In this document: piece after piece, positions 10,275 to 20,856 of the stretch
Layout: each line of letters begins with the position of its first letter
Numbering within the stretch: the stretch's first letter is position 1
Assembly (NCBI GenBank): GCA_047495785.1
Contig: JBLDXI010000041.1
Location: forward strand, 101,815 to 165,814
Source of the DNA: Lepidodermella squamata
Lineage: Eukaryota > Gastrotricha
Length of the DNA: 64,000 nt
Direction of reading: 5' to 3'
Notes under the pieces: generated by a model
Seen by the model: only the letters and a program-made list of their open reading frames with translations
The model's database searches: none
What the model was told of the DNA's origin: nothing
Program-made: the position numbers and the translations under genes

Positions 10275-11813
10275 ATGGCGAATGAGTCGCCTTCGCTGAA
10301 CGAGGAGCAAACTAGCGCCGTAGCTCATTTACAAGAAATTGTTGGTTGCTCAACAGAGGAGGCTGTCACGCACTTGGTAACAGCAAATTGGAATCTCGAA
10401 ACAGCTGTGAACAATTTTTTCAACCCGAATGCGGTGCCGGCGCAGCCGTCCGCTGCCCCGCCACCTCCACCACTTGTAAACGAGGTCATGGACCTGCCCG
10501 ACGAGGCCACAGTTCGCCAAAGAAACCGCACATCAAGCTCCCAGCCGTCTTTCGCCTCCGTCGCGGCTAATCAAGCCCGTCCACCTGTTCATCCTGCCGC
10601 ACAGGCCATTGCTAATCGAAACCAAGCAAATGGAATTTGGGCCTATTTGTCCCCCGTTACCGAACTGGCCATGCTCCCTTTCCGATACGCATTCTCTCTA
10701 ATCGGAACCCTTGTTCGTATCCTAGCCTCGTTTTGGTCCCGGCCAGCTCTTCCGCTGGCGCCGAACCGGGTGGTAGACGCTACTGGAGACGTCGAGAGTT
10801 TCATAACTGAAATGCAGGAGCGCTACGGCGCCGATCTACCTCGCTTCTACCATGGGGCTTATTCTGCGGCGTTGCGCGAAGCCCAGCGTGATCTAGTCTT
10901 CCTGATGGTGTATATCCATGCTGACGATAACCCAAACGCGGACGCTTTCTGTCGACGCGTTTTGACGGATGCCCGCTTGAAAGATTTCATCACGTCCAAC
11001 AATATAATTTTGTGGGGATGCAATAACGGTCGCGCTGAAGGCCAGCGTGTTGCACATACAGTTCGAGCCATCCATTTTCCAGTACTCGCCTTGATAGCGC
11101 TTAAAAACAGCTCAATGACGATTGTTTTGCGTATCAGCGGTAATCGAATGGCCGATGCCCCCGATGAAGTTGTCGCTTCCCTAACACGTGCTGTTGCTGT
11201 CGAGAGTGCTCACTTGAACCAGGAGAGAGAAAGACGGCGAGCGCAACAGGCTCAACAGGAACTACTTCGAGAACAGGATAGGCTGTATGCCGAAATGGTC
11301 CGCGAGGACACGGAACGGCAGCGGGCGAGAGCACAACGAGAGGCTGAGGAAGCGGCGGCAGCTCGCGCGGCTGCCGAGGCGCGTCAGTCGAAAGAGAACA
11401 GGCGTCAGGTACTTTTTGATCAGGTCAAGTCCAGAGCAGCAGCTCTGCCAGCCGAACCCAGTGGAGACGAGGCGGTACAATTGGTTGTCCGGTTGCCATC
11501 TGGCGGCTTGCAGCTCCGTCGGAAATTTTTGCTTTCAGATCCAGTCTCCTCGCTGTACGACTGGGTTCACTCAGGCTTCTGGACAGAAGATGCCTCGAAC
11601 GTCTTACAGCTTGTTATCTCATACCCGAAACGCGAACTTCCCTTGCCAACTCTCTACGGCTCTGTTCTGTCCGACCAGTCCACTGCTGTGTTCGAAACTA
11701 CCATCGATGGTTCGGTGTACACTGCCGACGCATCGCTTAAAGAAATGGGAATCAGCCGGCCGCAAGCGCTGTTAGCTGTGGTTATTGAAGATGAGGAAGC
11801 GGCCGCTGAGTGA
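10275..11813 (+). CDS. FAF2/UBXD8-like UBA-UAS-UBX protein
   Basis: ER/lipid-droplet protein that recruits the p97/VCP ATPase to ubiquitinated substrates. It is a single coding exon, 512 aa from the ATG at 10275. An in-frame upstream ATG at 10215 would add 20 residues, but a likely acceptor (ttatccttag, ~10240) lies between the two, so I prefer the inner start. Domains in order: UBA (~8-50, with EEAVTHLVTANWNLETAVNNFF), a Pro-rich linker, a hydrophobic hairpin (~120-155) expected to insert into the membrane, the thioredoxin-like UAS domain (~175-305), a long Arg/Glu/Ala coiled coil (~310-390) and the C-terminal UBX domain (~400-495). The order matches human FAF2 exactly. The protein is longer than the 445-residue human one, mostly in linkers and tail. 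Confidence 0.93.
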   Translation: MANESPSLNEEQTSAVAHLQEIVGCSTEEAVTHLVTANWNLETAVNNFFNPNAVPAQPSAAPPPPPLVNEVMDLPDEATVRQRNRTSSSQPSFASVAANQARPPVHPAAQAIANRNQANGIWAYLSPVTELAMLPFRYAFSLIGTLVRILASFWSRPALPLAPNRVVDATGDVESFITEMQERYGADLPRFYHGAYSAALREAQRDLVFLMVYIHADDNPNADAFCRRVLTDARLKDFITSNNIILWGCNNGRAEGQRVAHTVRAIHFPVLALIALKNSSMTIVLRISGNRMADAPDEVVASLTRAVAVESAHLNQERERRRAQQAQQELLREQDRLYAEMVREDTERQRARAQREAEEAAAARAAAEARQSKENRRQVLFDQVKSRAAALPAEPSGDEAVQLVVRLPSGGLQLRRKFLLSDPVSSLYDWVHSGFWTEDASNVLQLVISYPKRELPLPTLYGSVLSDQSTAVFETTIDGSVYTADASLKEMGISRPQALLAVVIEDEEAAAE

Positions 11814-13029
11814 TAAACGCCGCCACAATTGTGTCCGTGTTTTAGCAGCGCTTTCTTGGATTGTTGTTTTCTACTTCATACTTACTGAAATATCCGAATG
11901 ATGTCATCTTGCTGTCTCTTTGCTAAAGTGATCGAAAGGCCTTGTTTAATTGATTTCTCCCAGCGTCTATGCAGGCTGTCAGTTCAAAAATGAGATAAGA
12001 TTCGCCCCAGAGCTGTTTTGTACTTCATGTGGTGTGCGCGTGTGTTAATGTGTTCTCGTCTGGTTCATTGACGTTTGGCTCCTTCAAGCGACTGGCATTC
12101 CGCTCGAAAATCAAGCTCATCAATTGCACTCGTGTAATTTATGTTCGGCAATTCTTTTCCGTTTTATATGCATATGAAAATAGTCATCAGCTGGCATTGT
12201 AGCTTTCGACTCGGAGGACACGAGCACTATGACCGTGCGATGATACAATGGAATACTGTCAAACACTGTAGTTATGTTTTCAAGATAAAATTATTATAAA
12301 GCAAATTATTATTATTAACCAATAAAATATAAATGACATCATTTCTCTTTTGTTGATTGGGTCTTGCAGATAACTCCTGTCTATCCTGGCTACCTGAAAT
12401 TCGGAGAGAACGGCGTCATTAGGCAATACCGACTGATTTCGTTGGGCAAGCAGTCTCCTTTGCCTTGATCACACCAGTTCCGAAGTATAAATTTAGCTTT
12501 AATGCCTCATAAAGCAATGAATTGGGATTTATGAGAATCTATTTTTGCTTTAAACTGCCGTTATCAGGCATCTGATTCTTTTTAGTTGAAGCCTGTCGCT
12601 GATTCATATGGTCAAATTCCTTTCAAACCTTTTAATGAATAGCGTATAGAGAAATTGAATGGAGTACAAATTCAACCGACGACCATATTTTATTGTTGGC
12701 TAAATAGTTTCCCGGCACACTATTGTTTGTAAGCACTTTCAAAATCAAAACCGTTAAGACTTTCAACAAAACTTCGACGCATTGTTTTTAGTATGTCACC
12801 GTTTCATAGTATTACACGATTCACAAAATTTTCAAGTAAAATGCGATTTCGCTATATTCATATTACACGTGTTCACGCTCAGAAAAGGCAGCTTTAAGTT
12901 AACTCAGTAAGCTGAGACCATCACAGTTCCGCTAATAATTCAGGAAATAAACTGACGAACGGTTAGTGGTTGGATCTTCTTTATCAGAGCAGGCAGCAGT
13001 ATAGTGGTTCACTCAGTCGAGACTGATAT
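11814..13029. other. Intergenic between convergent genes (FAF2-like and CMP kinase)
   Basis: It contains the 3' UTRs of the two convergent genes. A plus-strand AATAAA is at 12321. I see no other gene. Confidence 0.5.
12321..12326 (+). terminator. Candidate polyadenylation signal AATAAA for the FAF2-like gene
   Basis: Exact AATAAA about 508 nt after the stop codon. It is only a candidate, because the interval is AT-rich. Confidence 0.35.
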
Positions 13030-13708
13030 TCACAAGGCATCTGACAGCAATTTTTCAACTTGCTCGAATACCGATTCGGGCGCTTGCGAAGCATCGACCT
13101 TCCTGACTAGCCCCAGTCGATCGTAATGCTGTATGATTGAAGATGTTTGCAGGTTGAATGTATCAATTCTACCACACCAAAAGTTACACAAAATTTCAGG
13201 TGGAAAATTTCGCTACCTTTTTCTGAGCGTTTCCTCGTTATCGTCTATACGGCCTTGTCCTCGTGACAGGCAACGTTGAATACATATCTGGACAGGGCAG
13301 TCGAGGAGCAAAACAAATAATACTTTCGCCCGTTCCCCCATGTAACTCTCCCAGCCTTCGAGATTGTCTTGATTGCGAGGGAAACCATCAACAAGGACAA
13401 GTGGCGCGGGCGCGCGAAGCATGGCTTGCTCAATAAGCTTCACGGTAATTTCAACTGGGACGATGGAACCTTCGCGAATATGGCGTTCGATTTCAGCACC
13501 GTAAGGGGAATCGGGTTTGCTTCGCTCTTCCCGCAGTAAATCACCAGCTGATAAATGTAAATAGCTGTATTTCTATGATATAAAGTGTAAACATATAATG
13601 TGGCAATTCGCAGCTGATCCAACATACCTTCGCCAACTTCTGACACTGCGTTCCTTTTCCCGATCCCGGTGCGCCCAAAACAAACACAACTTTAGGAATC
13701 ATCGCCAT
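13030..13708 (-). CDS. CMPK1: UMP-CMP kinase
   Basis: Phosphorylates UMP/CMP with ATP in pyrimidine nucleotide synthesis. Exons 13628-13708, 13217-13572 and 13030-13168 total 576 nt, or 191 aa, the family's length. The P-loop [10 protein letters not shown] is at ~12-21. The NMP-binding segment [11 protein letters not shown] follows directly after the first intron, then [13 protein letters not shown], the substrate-binding [13 protein letters not shown], and the LID region [19 protein letters not shown] with the catalytic arginines. All key residues are present. The start chosen is MAMIPKV at 13708. An in-frame extension upstream exists only by reading through a splice-acceptor-like tcatcttag 15-20 nt before this ATG. 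It lies 107 bp downstream of DcpS on the same strand. Confidence 0.95.
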
Positions 13709-13815
13709 GTTCAAACAACTAAAACCTAAGATGACAAAATTAAAAAACCTTAAATTTTCATTGAGCCATGATTGAGCCATGATTGAGCAAAACAGAAGGA
13801 TTCACGCGTGAAGTT
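13709..13815 (-). promoter_or_regulatory. Short spacer between DcpS and UMP-CMP kinase, possible operon-type trans-splice region
   Basis: There are only 107 bp between the DcpS stop and the kinase ATG. It holds 2.5 copies of a tandem TCAATCATGGC-like repeat, then a T-rich tract and an acceptor-like tcatcttag just before the kinase ATG, with no matching donor in the spacer. This resembles the intercistronic regions of spliced-leader operons, but the same layout could be an ordinary compact promoter plus a 5' UTR intron shared with read-through transcripts. Confidence 0.35.
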
Positions 13816-14853
13816 TCAACCCGACACTTTTGGCTTCTTAGATGACGGTTCTACTGAATTATTACTCCCGGCATTGTTGATCTCATCAGTTTCGTGTGAA
13901 ATTATTTTCATAAATAGAGGGTTATCAGTACGAACACTGTAGACCAGAGTCGCTTTTTGATAATATGCAGGCATAAGCCTGATATTACTGATCACGTTGG
14001 CGAGAAAATGAGCGCGTTCCGCTGACCACAAACCTCCCAAACCAGTCTCTTCGCCAGCAAAAGATCCAACAACGAAATGCACATGCAAATGCCAATAAGA
14101 CGGTAGATAGTGGAAAAAGATTCGAAGACGATTAACAGGAATACCATACTTTTCTTCGATGAACTTTGGAACAGTGGAAATTAGATTCTCGAGCAAAGGA
14201 AGGTGCTCAGTTCCAAGCGATCGAAGGCTCGGGAGATCTCTGCGGCGAACAATCGCAACTAGATACAGTCTTTTTTGGGGATCACTAGAGCCATCCCATT
14301 TCATATCTGGGAGCAGTACGAAACCATTCAATGGATCGTCGTCGGACAGCACAATCCTTTCTTTTTCAGCCATGCCATCCAATATGTTGTGTACCCATTT
14401 CACAGCTAGATGATTTTCAGCTATGTAAGGCTTAGTTATTGATGTAAAGATTTCCGGTGATTCCGTTATAATAGCCGTTTCACTCTGCGAGTATTTCGCA
14501 ATGTGTTTAGCGGTAGCAGGCGATATCACTGTAGCCTTAAGCTTGTTCAAATTCGATGACGGACCAGGTAAGACATTGAAAGTATAATAGATGTCATTGG
14601 CCAGGATAAGAGACGCAGAATCCTTGGGCTCTTTTGAATTAGAAATCAGATCTACAACATCAGATTCGGATATGGGTGGCTTTTCGATAACTAAGATTAC
14701 ATCCTTCTCATCGGCTGTTGAAGTTTGACAGAGAAGCGCGAGTTGGCGACCGCTAACAGATGATCCAAGGATTTTTTTGAACGACAAATTGGAATCAGCG
14801 AAAGCTTTCCATCCTTCAGGAGACTTATCAACACCATTCCCCGAAGATGACAT
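13816..14853 (-). CDS. DCPS: Scavenger mRNA decapping enzyme DcpS
   Basis: HIT-family pyrophosphatase that hydrolyses m7GpppN cap remnants after 3'-5' mRNA decay. It is an intronless reading frame of 345 aa starting at the ATG at 14853. The N-terminal domain-swapped half (~1-140) is followed by the catalytic half. The cap-binding segment is around KWDGSSDPQKRLYLVAIVRR. The HIT signature reads HYLPSYWHLHVHF, with the catalytic central histidine. The C-terminal helix region includes YQKATLVYSV. Length and motif order fit animal DcpS (~337 aa in human). The tail is Asn/Ser/Lys-rich with SSKKPKVSG, which could act as a nuclear signal. It is followed at 107 bp by UMP-CMP kinase. Confidence 0.95.
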   Translation of the reverse strand: MSSSGNGVDKSPEGWKAFADSNLSFKKILGSSVSGRQLALLCQTSTADEKDVILVIEKPPISESDVVDLISNSKEPKDSASLILANDIYYTFNVLPGPSSNLNKLKATVISPATAKHIAKYSQSETAIITESPEIFTSITKPYIAENHLAVKWVHNILDGMAEKERIVLSDDDPLNGFVLLPDMKWDGSSDPQKRLYLVAIVRRRDLPSLRSLGTEHLPLLENLISTVPKFIEEKYGIPVNRLRIFFHYLPSYWHLHVHFVVGSFAGEETGLGGLWSAERAHFLANVISNIRLMPAYYQKATLVYSVRTDNPLFMKIISHETDEINNAGSNNSVEPSSKKPKVSG

Positions 14854-15841
14854 AATGTGCAAGGTAAAACAACACTCAAGTGGCTACGTAGTTTAAGCAA
14901 AGCTAAGTGAGGCAGGTAAAAGGTGATGTTGGCCTAACCCCTGTGTAGTGCAGCGCAGTTTTGAAACTGAACGAACACGTAGGAAGGTAGCGCGTAGGCT
15001 GACTCAAAAAGGCAGGTGTGCGAAATATATAACATATATTTATTATTGCTCTTAATATTTAATATTTTCAATCTTTGTGCTTGAATGTAACCCAGAGCTG
15101 GTGGCGTACCTGACGTCTGACCTTGAAACTGCACATCCACCATAGTCCGCGGATGCCGACAGATATGCGGGGCGACTTTTGGTTCGATTTTCGAGCGGAT
15201 TTGTCGCGGCCGCATGAAACCACGCTCCTATAAAGTTTGCTGGCCCTAATGTTCAGAGGAACTAACTTCTCAACCGCTGTCGTTTGCATGATTTAGTGTT
15301 TAGTGCCTGTTATCAGCGTTCAGAAGGAAGGGCTATACTCTATGACGATAGCCGAAAGCTGACTTGAGACCATTCTAAGTCATTTGCGGCGCAGGCTTAG
15401 CAGACCCAATACTCTACACTTACTTTAACCCTTTCCTAAAAAGCTAATCCCATCCAAGATCATTGTGGCGCTAGCTAACCGCCAACTGACTTGTCGAGGA
15501 TGGATGGTGGTAATCTTGGGCTGAAGGTTGACGAAAGCGCAAGTGATGATTTCACCGGTGCGTTCGGACTTTCTAAGAGCGGACTTGCTTCGACGACCTT
15601 ATCTGCCCTTGTTGGCCGTCAGCTCAACAACCCTACTATCGATCTGAACATGGAATCTGTTGGCTGCTGACTGGTACCTCTCGGCCCTGGGTTTATAAAA
15701 GATTCCAGAGATGCGATAACCATCATTTCATTGTTAATATTGCTATGCACGATGAAGCAATATTTCATCGTGTTTAAGTGGCCTTGCTGATATAAATGTA
15801 ATTTACTAGGCTCTGTAAATGTAATTTACTCCGAACAAGCT
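14854..15841. other. Intergenic with only weak coding hints
   Basis: Overlapping short minus-strand frames at 14934-15289 and a plus-strand 56-codon ORF at 15500-15670 are present. I recognise none of them. The DcpS promoter should lie at the left end. Confidence 0.4.
15500..15670 (+). CDS. Unrecognised 56-codon ORF (doubtful)
   Basis: The ATG at 15500 opens 56 codons (start MDGGNLGLKVDESASD, end MESVGC, TGA). Its amino-acid make-up looks more gene-like than its AT-rich surroundings. I see no family, signal peptide or splice partner. It could be a small protein, an exon or a gene fossil. Confidence 0.2.
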   Translation: MDGGNLGLKVDESASDDFTGAFGLSKSGLASTTLSALVGRQLNNPTIDLNMESVGC

Positions 15842-16240
15842 TTATTCCCCTCCGCTGTCCTCTTCGCCTCTGTTGGGCCAGCAGTTCCAAACTTTGTTAG
15901 GATTCTTTAGCGACAATTTGAGAATCTTTGAAATGACTTCCCCTTCATAGGGACATCCGCCTTTAGAGCTTACAAGGAATACAAATGCGTCTGCTGTTGA
16001 CGATTGAACCGTGTATTTCATCCACTGGCGGTAGTTTATTGACAGGAATACGTTGTTAACTTTTAATGTGGCTTTAAATTGATACACCAATGTGGCTGTC
16101 TTGGAGCCGAGATATCGCCTGCAGCTAACCCATAATCCGCTGTATACCTGTCGAGCGTCCTTTGTTGGTTTTCCGAAAATATCACCCGCCGTGATTACCG
16201 TATACGGCTTAATTTTCGTGGTTTTTATTAGTCGCAACAT
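15842..16240 (-). CDS. Unrecognised 132-codon ORF (doubtful)
   Basis: Uninterrupted frame from an ATG at 16240 to a stop at 15842, ending in an acidic GEEDSGGE tail. It is basic and mixed in composition, with no signal peptide, membrane segment or family I recognise. It does not overlap any recognised gene. By length alone it could be chance in 64 kb of sequence. Confidence 0.25.
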   Translation of the reverse strand: MLRLIKTTKIKPYTVITAGDIFGKPTKDARQVYSGLWVSCRRYLGSKTATLVYQFKATLKVNNVFLSINYRQWMKYTVQSSTADAFVFLVSSKGGCPYEGEVISKILKLSLKNPNKVWNCWPNRGEEDSGGE

Positions 16241-16951
16241 TTCTCACTCGAGCAAATTTAGTGTTAAGCTTGATATGAAACAGAGATTTCCATTCTCTCG
16301 GCTCATCCTTTTAACTATTCACTTTGGAAAAATGATTGCCGATATCGCTGTGGTCATCAAATTTTGACCTCATTTTGACTGTTTCTCACCATTTCGCACA
16401 ATTGAAACACTATATGAAACCATTTGATTTGCCTTTTTACTCTTGATCATGCTTTAACTCTTGAAACAAAATTTCTTCTGATATCATACGACTGTAAGAT
16501 GGCGAACCTCTTCTTGCTAATTACTAAAGCAATGATTAAAATGACTTTAAATTATTTTTCATTGGAAAAGTGGCGTTTGAATTTTCGTGATTCGCGAAAA
16601 AACAACGAAAAATAAGCCGTATCCAACCCTAGATATTATCCCGATAGATCATAAGATAACTTCGGAAGCGTTTCCCGTCTTGCTTAAAATAACGTGCAGC
16701 CAAGCAACATTTATTACTGAAATCTGATCAACCACTGCATTTGAGAATCAGATTACCTATTGCTTGCTCAGCTTTCATACACATTATATTGCCGCGAGCA
16801 GAACTGGCTAGCCGTCTTTGATCTCATTGCTTAACCCGAGACTGAAAAGAAGGCAAAATTATACAAATTCATGTTTCTTCATTAGCCATCTAAACTTGGT
16901 GCTTGAAATTCCATTTATTGTTAATGTCAATTAGGTTTTTAAGCCAACGAT
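16241..16951. other. Intergenic, AT-rich, upstream of ARPC4
   Basis: No gene seen. It presumably includes the ARPC4 promoter and 5' UTR. Confidence 0.45.
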
Positions 16952-17569
16952 ATGTCGCTAAAGCCTTATTTGGCAGCTGTGCGCCATTCTCTCACGGCTG
17001 CACTTTGCCTGCAAAACTTCGACTCTCAGCTTGTGGAGCGACATAACAAGCCTGAAATCGAAATAATGTAAGCCCTGTTTTAAAAAAAATAATGTAATCA
17101 TGCTGGAATTATCTTCATAGGAAAAGCAAAGAATTGCTGCTGAATCCAATTGTAGTCAGCCGATCCGAAAAAGAGCGCGTTTTGATTGAACCGTCAATCA
17201 ATTCTGTTCGTGTTAGTATCGCCGTGAAGCAAGCCGATGACTGCGAAAAAATGCTTTGCCACAAGTTTATGCGATTCATGATGCGCCGCGCCGACGGGTT
17301 CGTGATTCTTCGTCGGAAACCAGTCGCTGTAAGTTGATAATAATTGACTATTTAACATTGCAAATACCGTTGTAATAATAATCCAACAGGGCTACGACAT
17401 CAGCTTCCTAATCACCAACACACATACAGAACAAATGCTGAAGCACAAGCTGGTTGATTTCATTATCAGCTTTATGGAGGAAATCGACAAGGAAATCAGC
17501 GAAATGAAACTGTCCCTCAACAGTCGTGCTCGCATCTGCGCCGAAGAATACCTGAAACGTTTTGGCTAA
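16952..17569 (+). CDS. ARPC4: Actin-related protein 2/3 complex subunit 4
   Basis: p20 subunit of the Arp2/3 actin-nucleating complex; with ARPC2 it forms the structural core touching the mother filament. Exons 16952-17067, 17121-17328 and 17390-17569 (504 nt, 167 aa) match the near-invariant family length of 168. Nearly the whole protein is recognisable: [64 protein letters not shown] and [17 protein letters not shown] strong AATAAA lies 240 nt downstream. Confidence 0.97.
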
Positions 17570-17809
17570 GCTGGTGATATTTGTCCGTTAAGTGCCTTTA
17601 TCACGCGATGTGCTTTTATTTGTTATTGTAATTTTCTCAATTACTTTCTCGGATATTTATCGACAAGTGCTTATCAGCTATCGCTTGATCCAATAGGCAC
17701 TTCATCAGTGTATTTCAACGTGATTGCTAGTTTTTACTGCAATAATTTATGATGCAGTCGCTCATATTATCCAACTGCTAATTATTACGCGCTAAAAAAA
17801 GTGAATCGA

Positions 17810-17815
17810 AATAAA
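17810..17815 (+). terminator. Candidate ARPC4 polyadenylation signal AATAAA
   Basis: Exact AATAAA 240 nt after the ARPC4 stop, followed by an A-rich stretch. Confidence 0.5.
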
Positions 17816-18807
17816 AAAGATTAGTGAAAAGCAAGTCTATTTTATTCATTTTTTTGTCAGACTCGACTCACTTCAACTGCTGATGACCTCCGTACATGTT
17901 TTCTATCACCAAGCAGCATTTTTTTTAGTAAGAGATGCTTATAAAGAAGACACATGCGCCCCTAAACTACGTAAATGTCATTGACACAGAAGAGGATATG
18001 ACCAGACGACGGGCACAGGGTTCAACGAACGAATTTCGACGAAACTAGGAAAAGATTAGGAGGGGAAATGAGACACGCTGCATGAAAAATAACTCAACCG
18101 TTCGAATGCATCGCACGAATAGGCGAATGGTTGCTAGTGTTTACAAAATATGTCATCCACCTTAGATCACGTCATTTTCGTGCGTCGTGTCTCATCTAAT
18201 GAATGTTCTCACAGAGATATAAATGAAAACGCCGAACGAACCAAAGCAAGCTACATGGACATTTCCGAATCACATTATAGTATTATATTTAATTTATCTT
18301 GTATTCTTTTCATTATATCAATTTCTCATATGTACAATATGAAGAGCGGAACGAAAGAAAGCTATCGAATAATATATGTCGATAATTGGAAGAAATAGGA
18401 GGATCAACGGGCGGCACAATGTCATTTTGACCATCTAAAACAGCAATTTTTTTCTTTCAATCAGCTGCGATAACTGAAAATCTCATGAGTGCACTATAAA
18501 ACTTAAAGACTTCCAGACACATAGCCAGGCGCATGATTCGTAGCGTCATCGAAGAGCAACTGCAGTCACAGGCAACTTCGAAACATATATTGTTTTTTTT
18601 TACAAATTGAGAAACCGCGATAATAAGAACAAAACAATATTCGATAATCAAGTATAGTGAAATGCATGTCAGAATATTCTGAATATTGAAGCACGTCATC
18701 ACCAACAAATGATAATGAGCCGTTTTTATCGTTATCATCATCATCACGATATCCGAACTATTTTGAGAAAGCATACTTGTTTTAACGAATTACTATCAAA
18801 CAGTCTT
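17816..18807. other. Intergenic between convergent ARPC4 and caprin
   Basis: No gene recognised. An 82-codon plus frame at 18150-18398 and a 105-codon minus frame at 18457-18774 look like chance. A short run of ATC units lies near 18735. Most of it is probably caprin 3' UTR. Confidence 0.45.
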
Positions 18808-20536
18808 CTATTCTGCGAAAGCTTGGCCGGACGAAACACCGCCGACTGTCGCTGAACGTTGCTGCTGATTAGTGCGAGGACCTCGGTTGTTGAAGTGACG
18901 CCTATTGTCGCCAAATTGCTGCCCGGAATTTTGACCACCGGATCGGTGGAAACCACCACGGCCACTATTGCCACCGCGACCACCTCCTGAACCGCGAGGG
19001 CGCCTCGCTTCTTGTCCACCCATCCACGCCCCATCTATATAGCAAAGAGGTGAGAAAATTAAACGGAACACGCTAGATTCAAACCTCGGTTGGCACCGGA
19101 ACCAGCATCTGCGGACTTCCATTCACTGAAATCAGCGTCGTCTTGAGCAGGCCACGCAGCAGCTTCATTGTTCTCGTCGGCGCCACCCGAATGAGCAAAT
19201 TGTCGCCGATTATTACGCTGCGGCTGGTGTTGACCAGAATGCTGGCGGTTGTTTCGTTCACTGCGATTACGGCCGCCACCTTGCTGATCCGGATATGCAT
19301 GACCATCGTTGTTAGTAGGGTTGCCACCTCGATTGCTCCATGCAGCAGGATTGGCACGATCGTTGAAATTAGCTTCACCCTCTTGCTCCGGCTAAGTAAA
19401 CATATAGGATAATATTAAACATTTTCTAGGTTATTTAATTTCAGGATGCTCACTCTTCCAGGAGAACGCTGAGGAACCCAATTACCTATCTGCTGATCTG
19501 CATTTGAATTAATGAACTCTCGAGGAGCTCCAGCGCGATGCTGGTTGGCGCCGGAGGAAATTTGCGACTCTTGCAAGAAGCTAAAGCTGCCAGGTTTCAC
19601 GATTTCCTCCAATTTCGAAGCCGGAGGGGCAACTTCCTTTTGATGAGCATGTAACGCATGCTGTTCGCCATGATGCTTTTGAGGTGAGGTAGGGGGCTGA
19701 CGAACGACGTGCTCCGATGCAGATCCTTCATTCAAATGCTTCGAATGATGGTTGTTGTTATGATGTTGGGACGTACGGTTGTTGCTTTCGGCAGGCTCTT
19801 CTGTTTGAGGTTGCTCGACTTCTTGAGACTTCGGTTCTTCAGGCTTGCTGTGAGATACAGTTTGCTTCGCCTCGGAAAAGATTTGATGCAACCGCGACAA
19901 CACGCCGGCAAGGCTGGCATAGGTTTGCTTCTCGAAAAAAGGCTTCTCCTCCTTGCGCAGAACGCGTTCAAAGCAGTCAGTTGCAGCCGTTAAGAAGGCC
20001 TCGGATTTGTTTGTAGTAGGCTCGACAGTTTCGTAAAATTTGTCAATCATAGACAATTCCGCATCGCTAACCTTGTTACTCTGCTTCAGTTCATTGCGGA
20101 CATTTTCATCCCCGAGCGTGTTAAGAACCAACCGTATTTCCAGGATCTCCCGCATCCTTTCAACGTCACGCTTTCTTTGAGCGATTTTTTCCGCTTTGGC
20201 CTGTTTCTTTTGCATCGATTCATATTCAGTAAAAGTTGACTCGAACTGCTTTTTCAAGTCTCCAAGCAACTCCAATAGTTGCACAACTTCTCCAAAATGA
20301 CTCAAAGCCTCGCGCTGATCCGCTTTCAAGTTGCTATCACCAATTTTCTTGTATTCATCCAGCTTCTTTTTCCTCTTCTCCAGATTTCTCCACTTGTGTT
20401 GAACGATAGCCAAAATCTGTTGAGGCAAAGCAGCATTTTCATTGTTTTCCGTTACTGAGTTCCTTCCGGAACCAGATCCACTTTGAACAAGAGCGGGTTG
20501 AGAATCATTAGCGACGTTGGCAGTTTTAGCAGGCAT
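18808..20536 (-). CDS. Caprin homologue (RNA-granule protein)
   Basis: Cytoplasmic RNA-binding protein of stress granules and translational control. Exons 19454-20536, 19085-19391 and 18808-19034 give 1,617 nt, 538 aa. The start is the ATG at 20536 (MPAKTANV); a longer in-frame upstream extension to 20596 is hydrophobic and unlike the family. Residues ~45-230 form the caprin helical homology region (KWRNLEKRKKKLDEYKKI; LGDENVRNELKQ; DAELSMIDKFYETVEP), which aligns with the HR1 region of vertebrate caprin-1. A long disordered middle is rich in Gln, Glu and His (HHNNNHHSKH). A NADQQIGNWVPQRSPGR segment follows. The last two exons code for an Asn/Gln/Arg/Gly tail with RGG boxes (GSGGGRGGNSGRGGFHRSGG) that should bind RNA. 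Confidence 0.88.
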
Positions 20537-20856
20537 GATCAATGAGCAACTACTCAGCAACAATCTTAAAATCCTATAAAAAATAGCCAACCTCATAGTT
20601 AGTCACAAGTAAAAAATCAAGTTTATTGCAGTTGCAATTGAAGAAATGGATGATAGCTGAATAGATATCAGACAGAAAATTCCGACTCAGAAACTCAACC
20701 ATGAAACATTACAAAATAACATAGGTTAACAAATAGATAGAAAACAGTTTTATTGCATTTCACATTTTTGGAAAGCCACAATTTATGGCTTCTGACCAAT
20801 ACGTTCAGAGATCAGAAACCATTAAATAGCCTTATTCGTGTTTAGGAATCTCATAT
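20537..20856. other. Short intergenic stretch between caprin and the LINE element
   Basis: No gene seen. It probably carries the caprin promoter and 5' UTR. Confidence 0.4.

Noticed and set aside
14934-15289. Two overlapping minus-strand frames (73 and 93 codons) upstream of DcpS
   Set aside because: Basic, Arg/Gln/Lys-rich sequences without a recognisable family. I could not choose a frame or find consistent splice sites; possibly a small gene, but unsupported.
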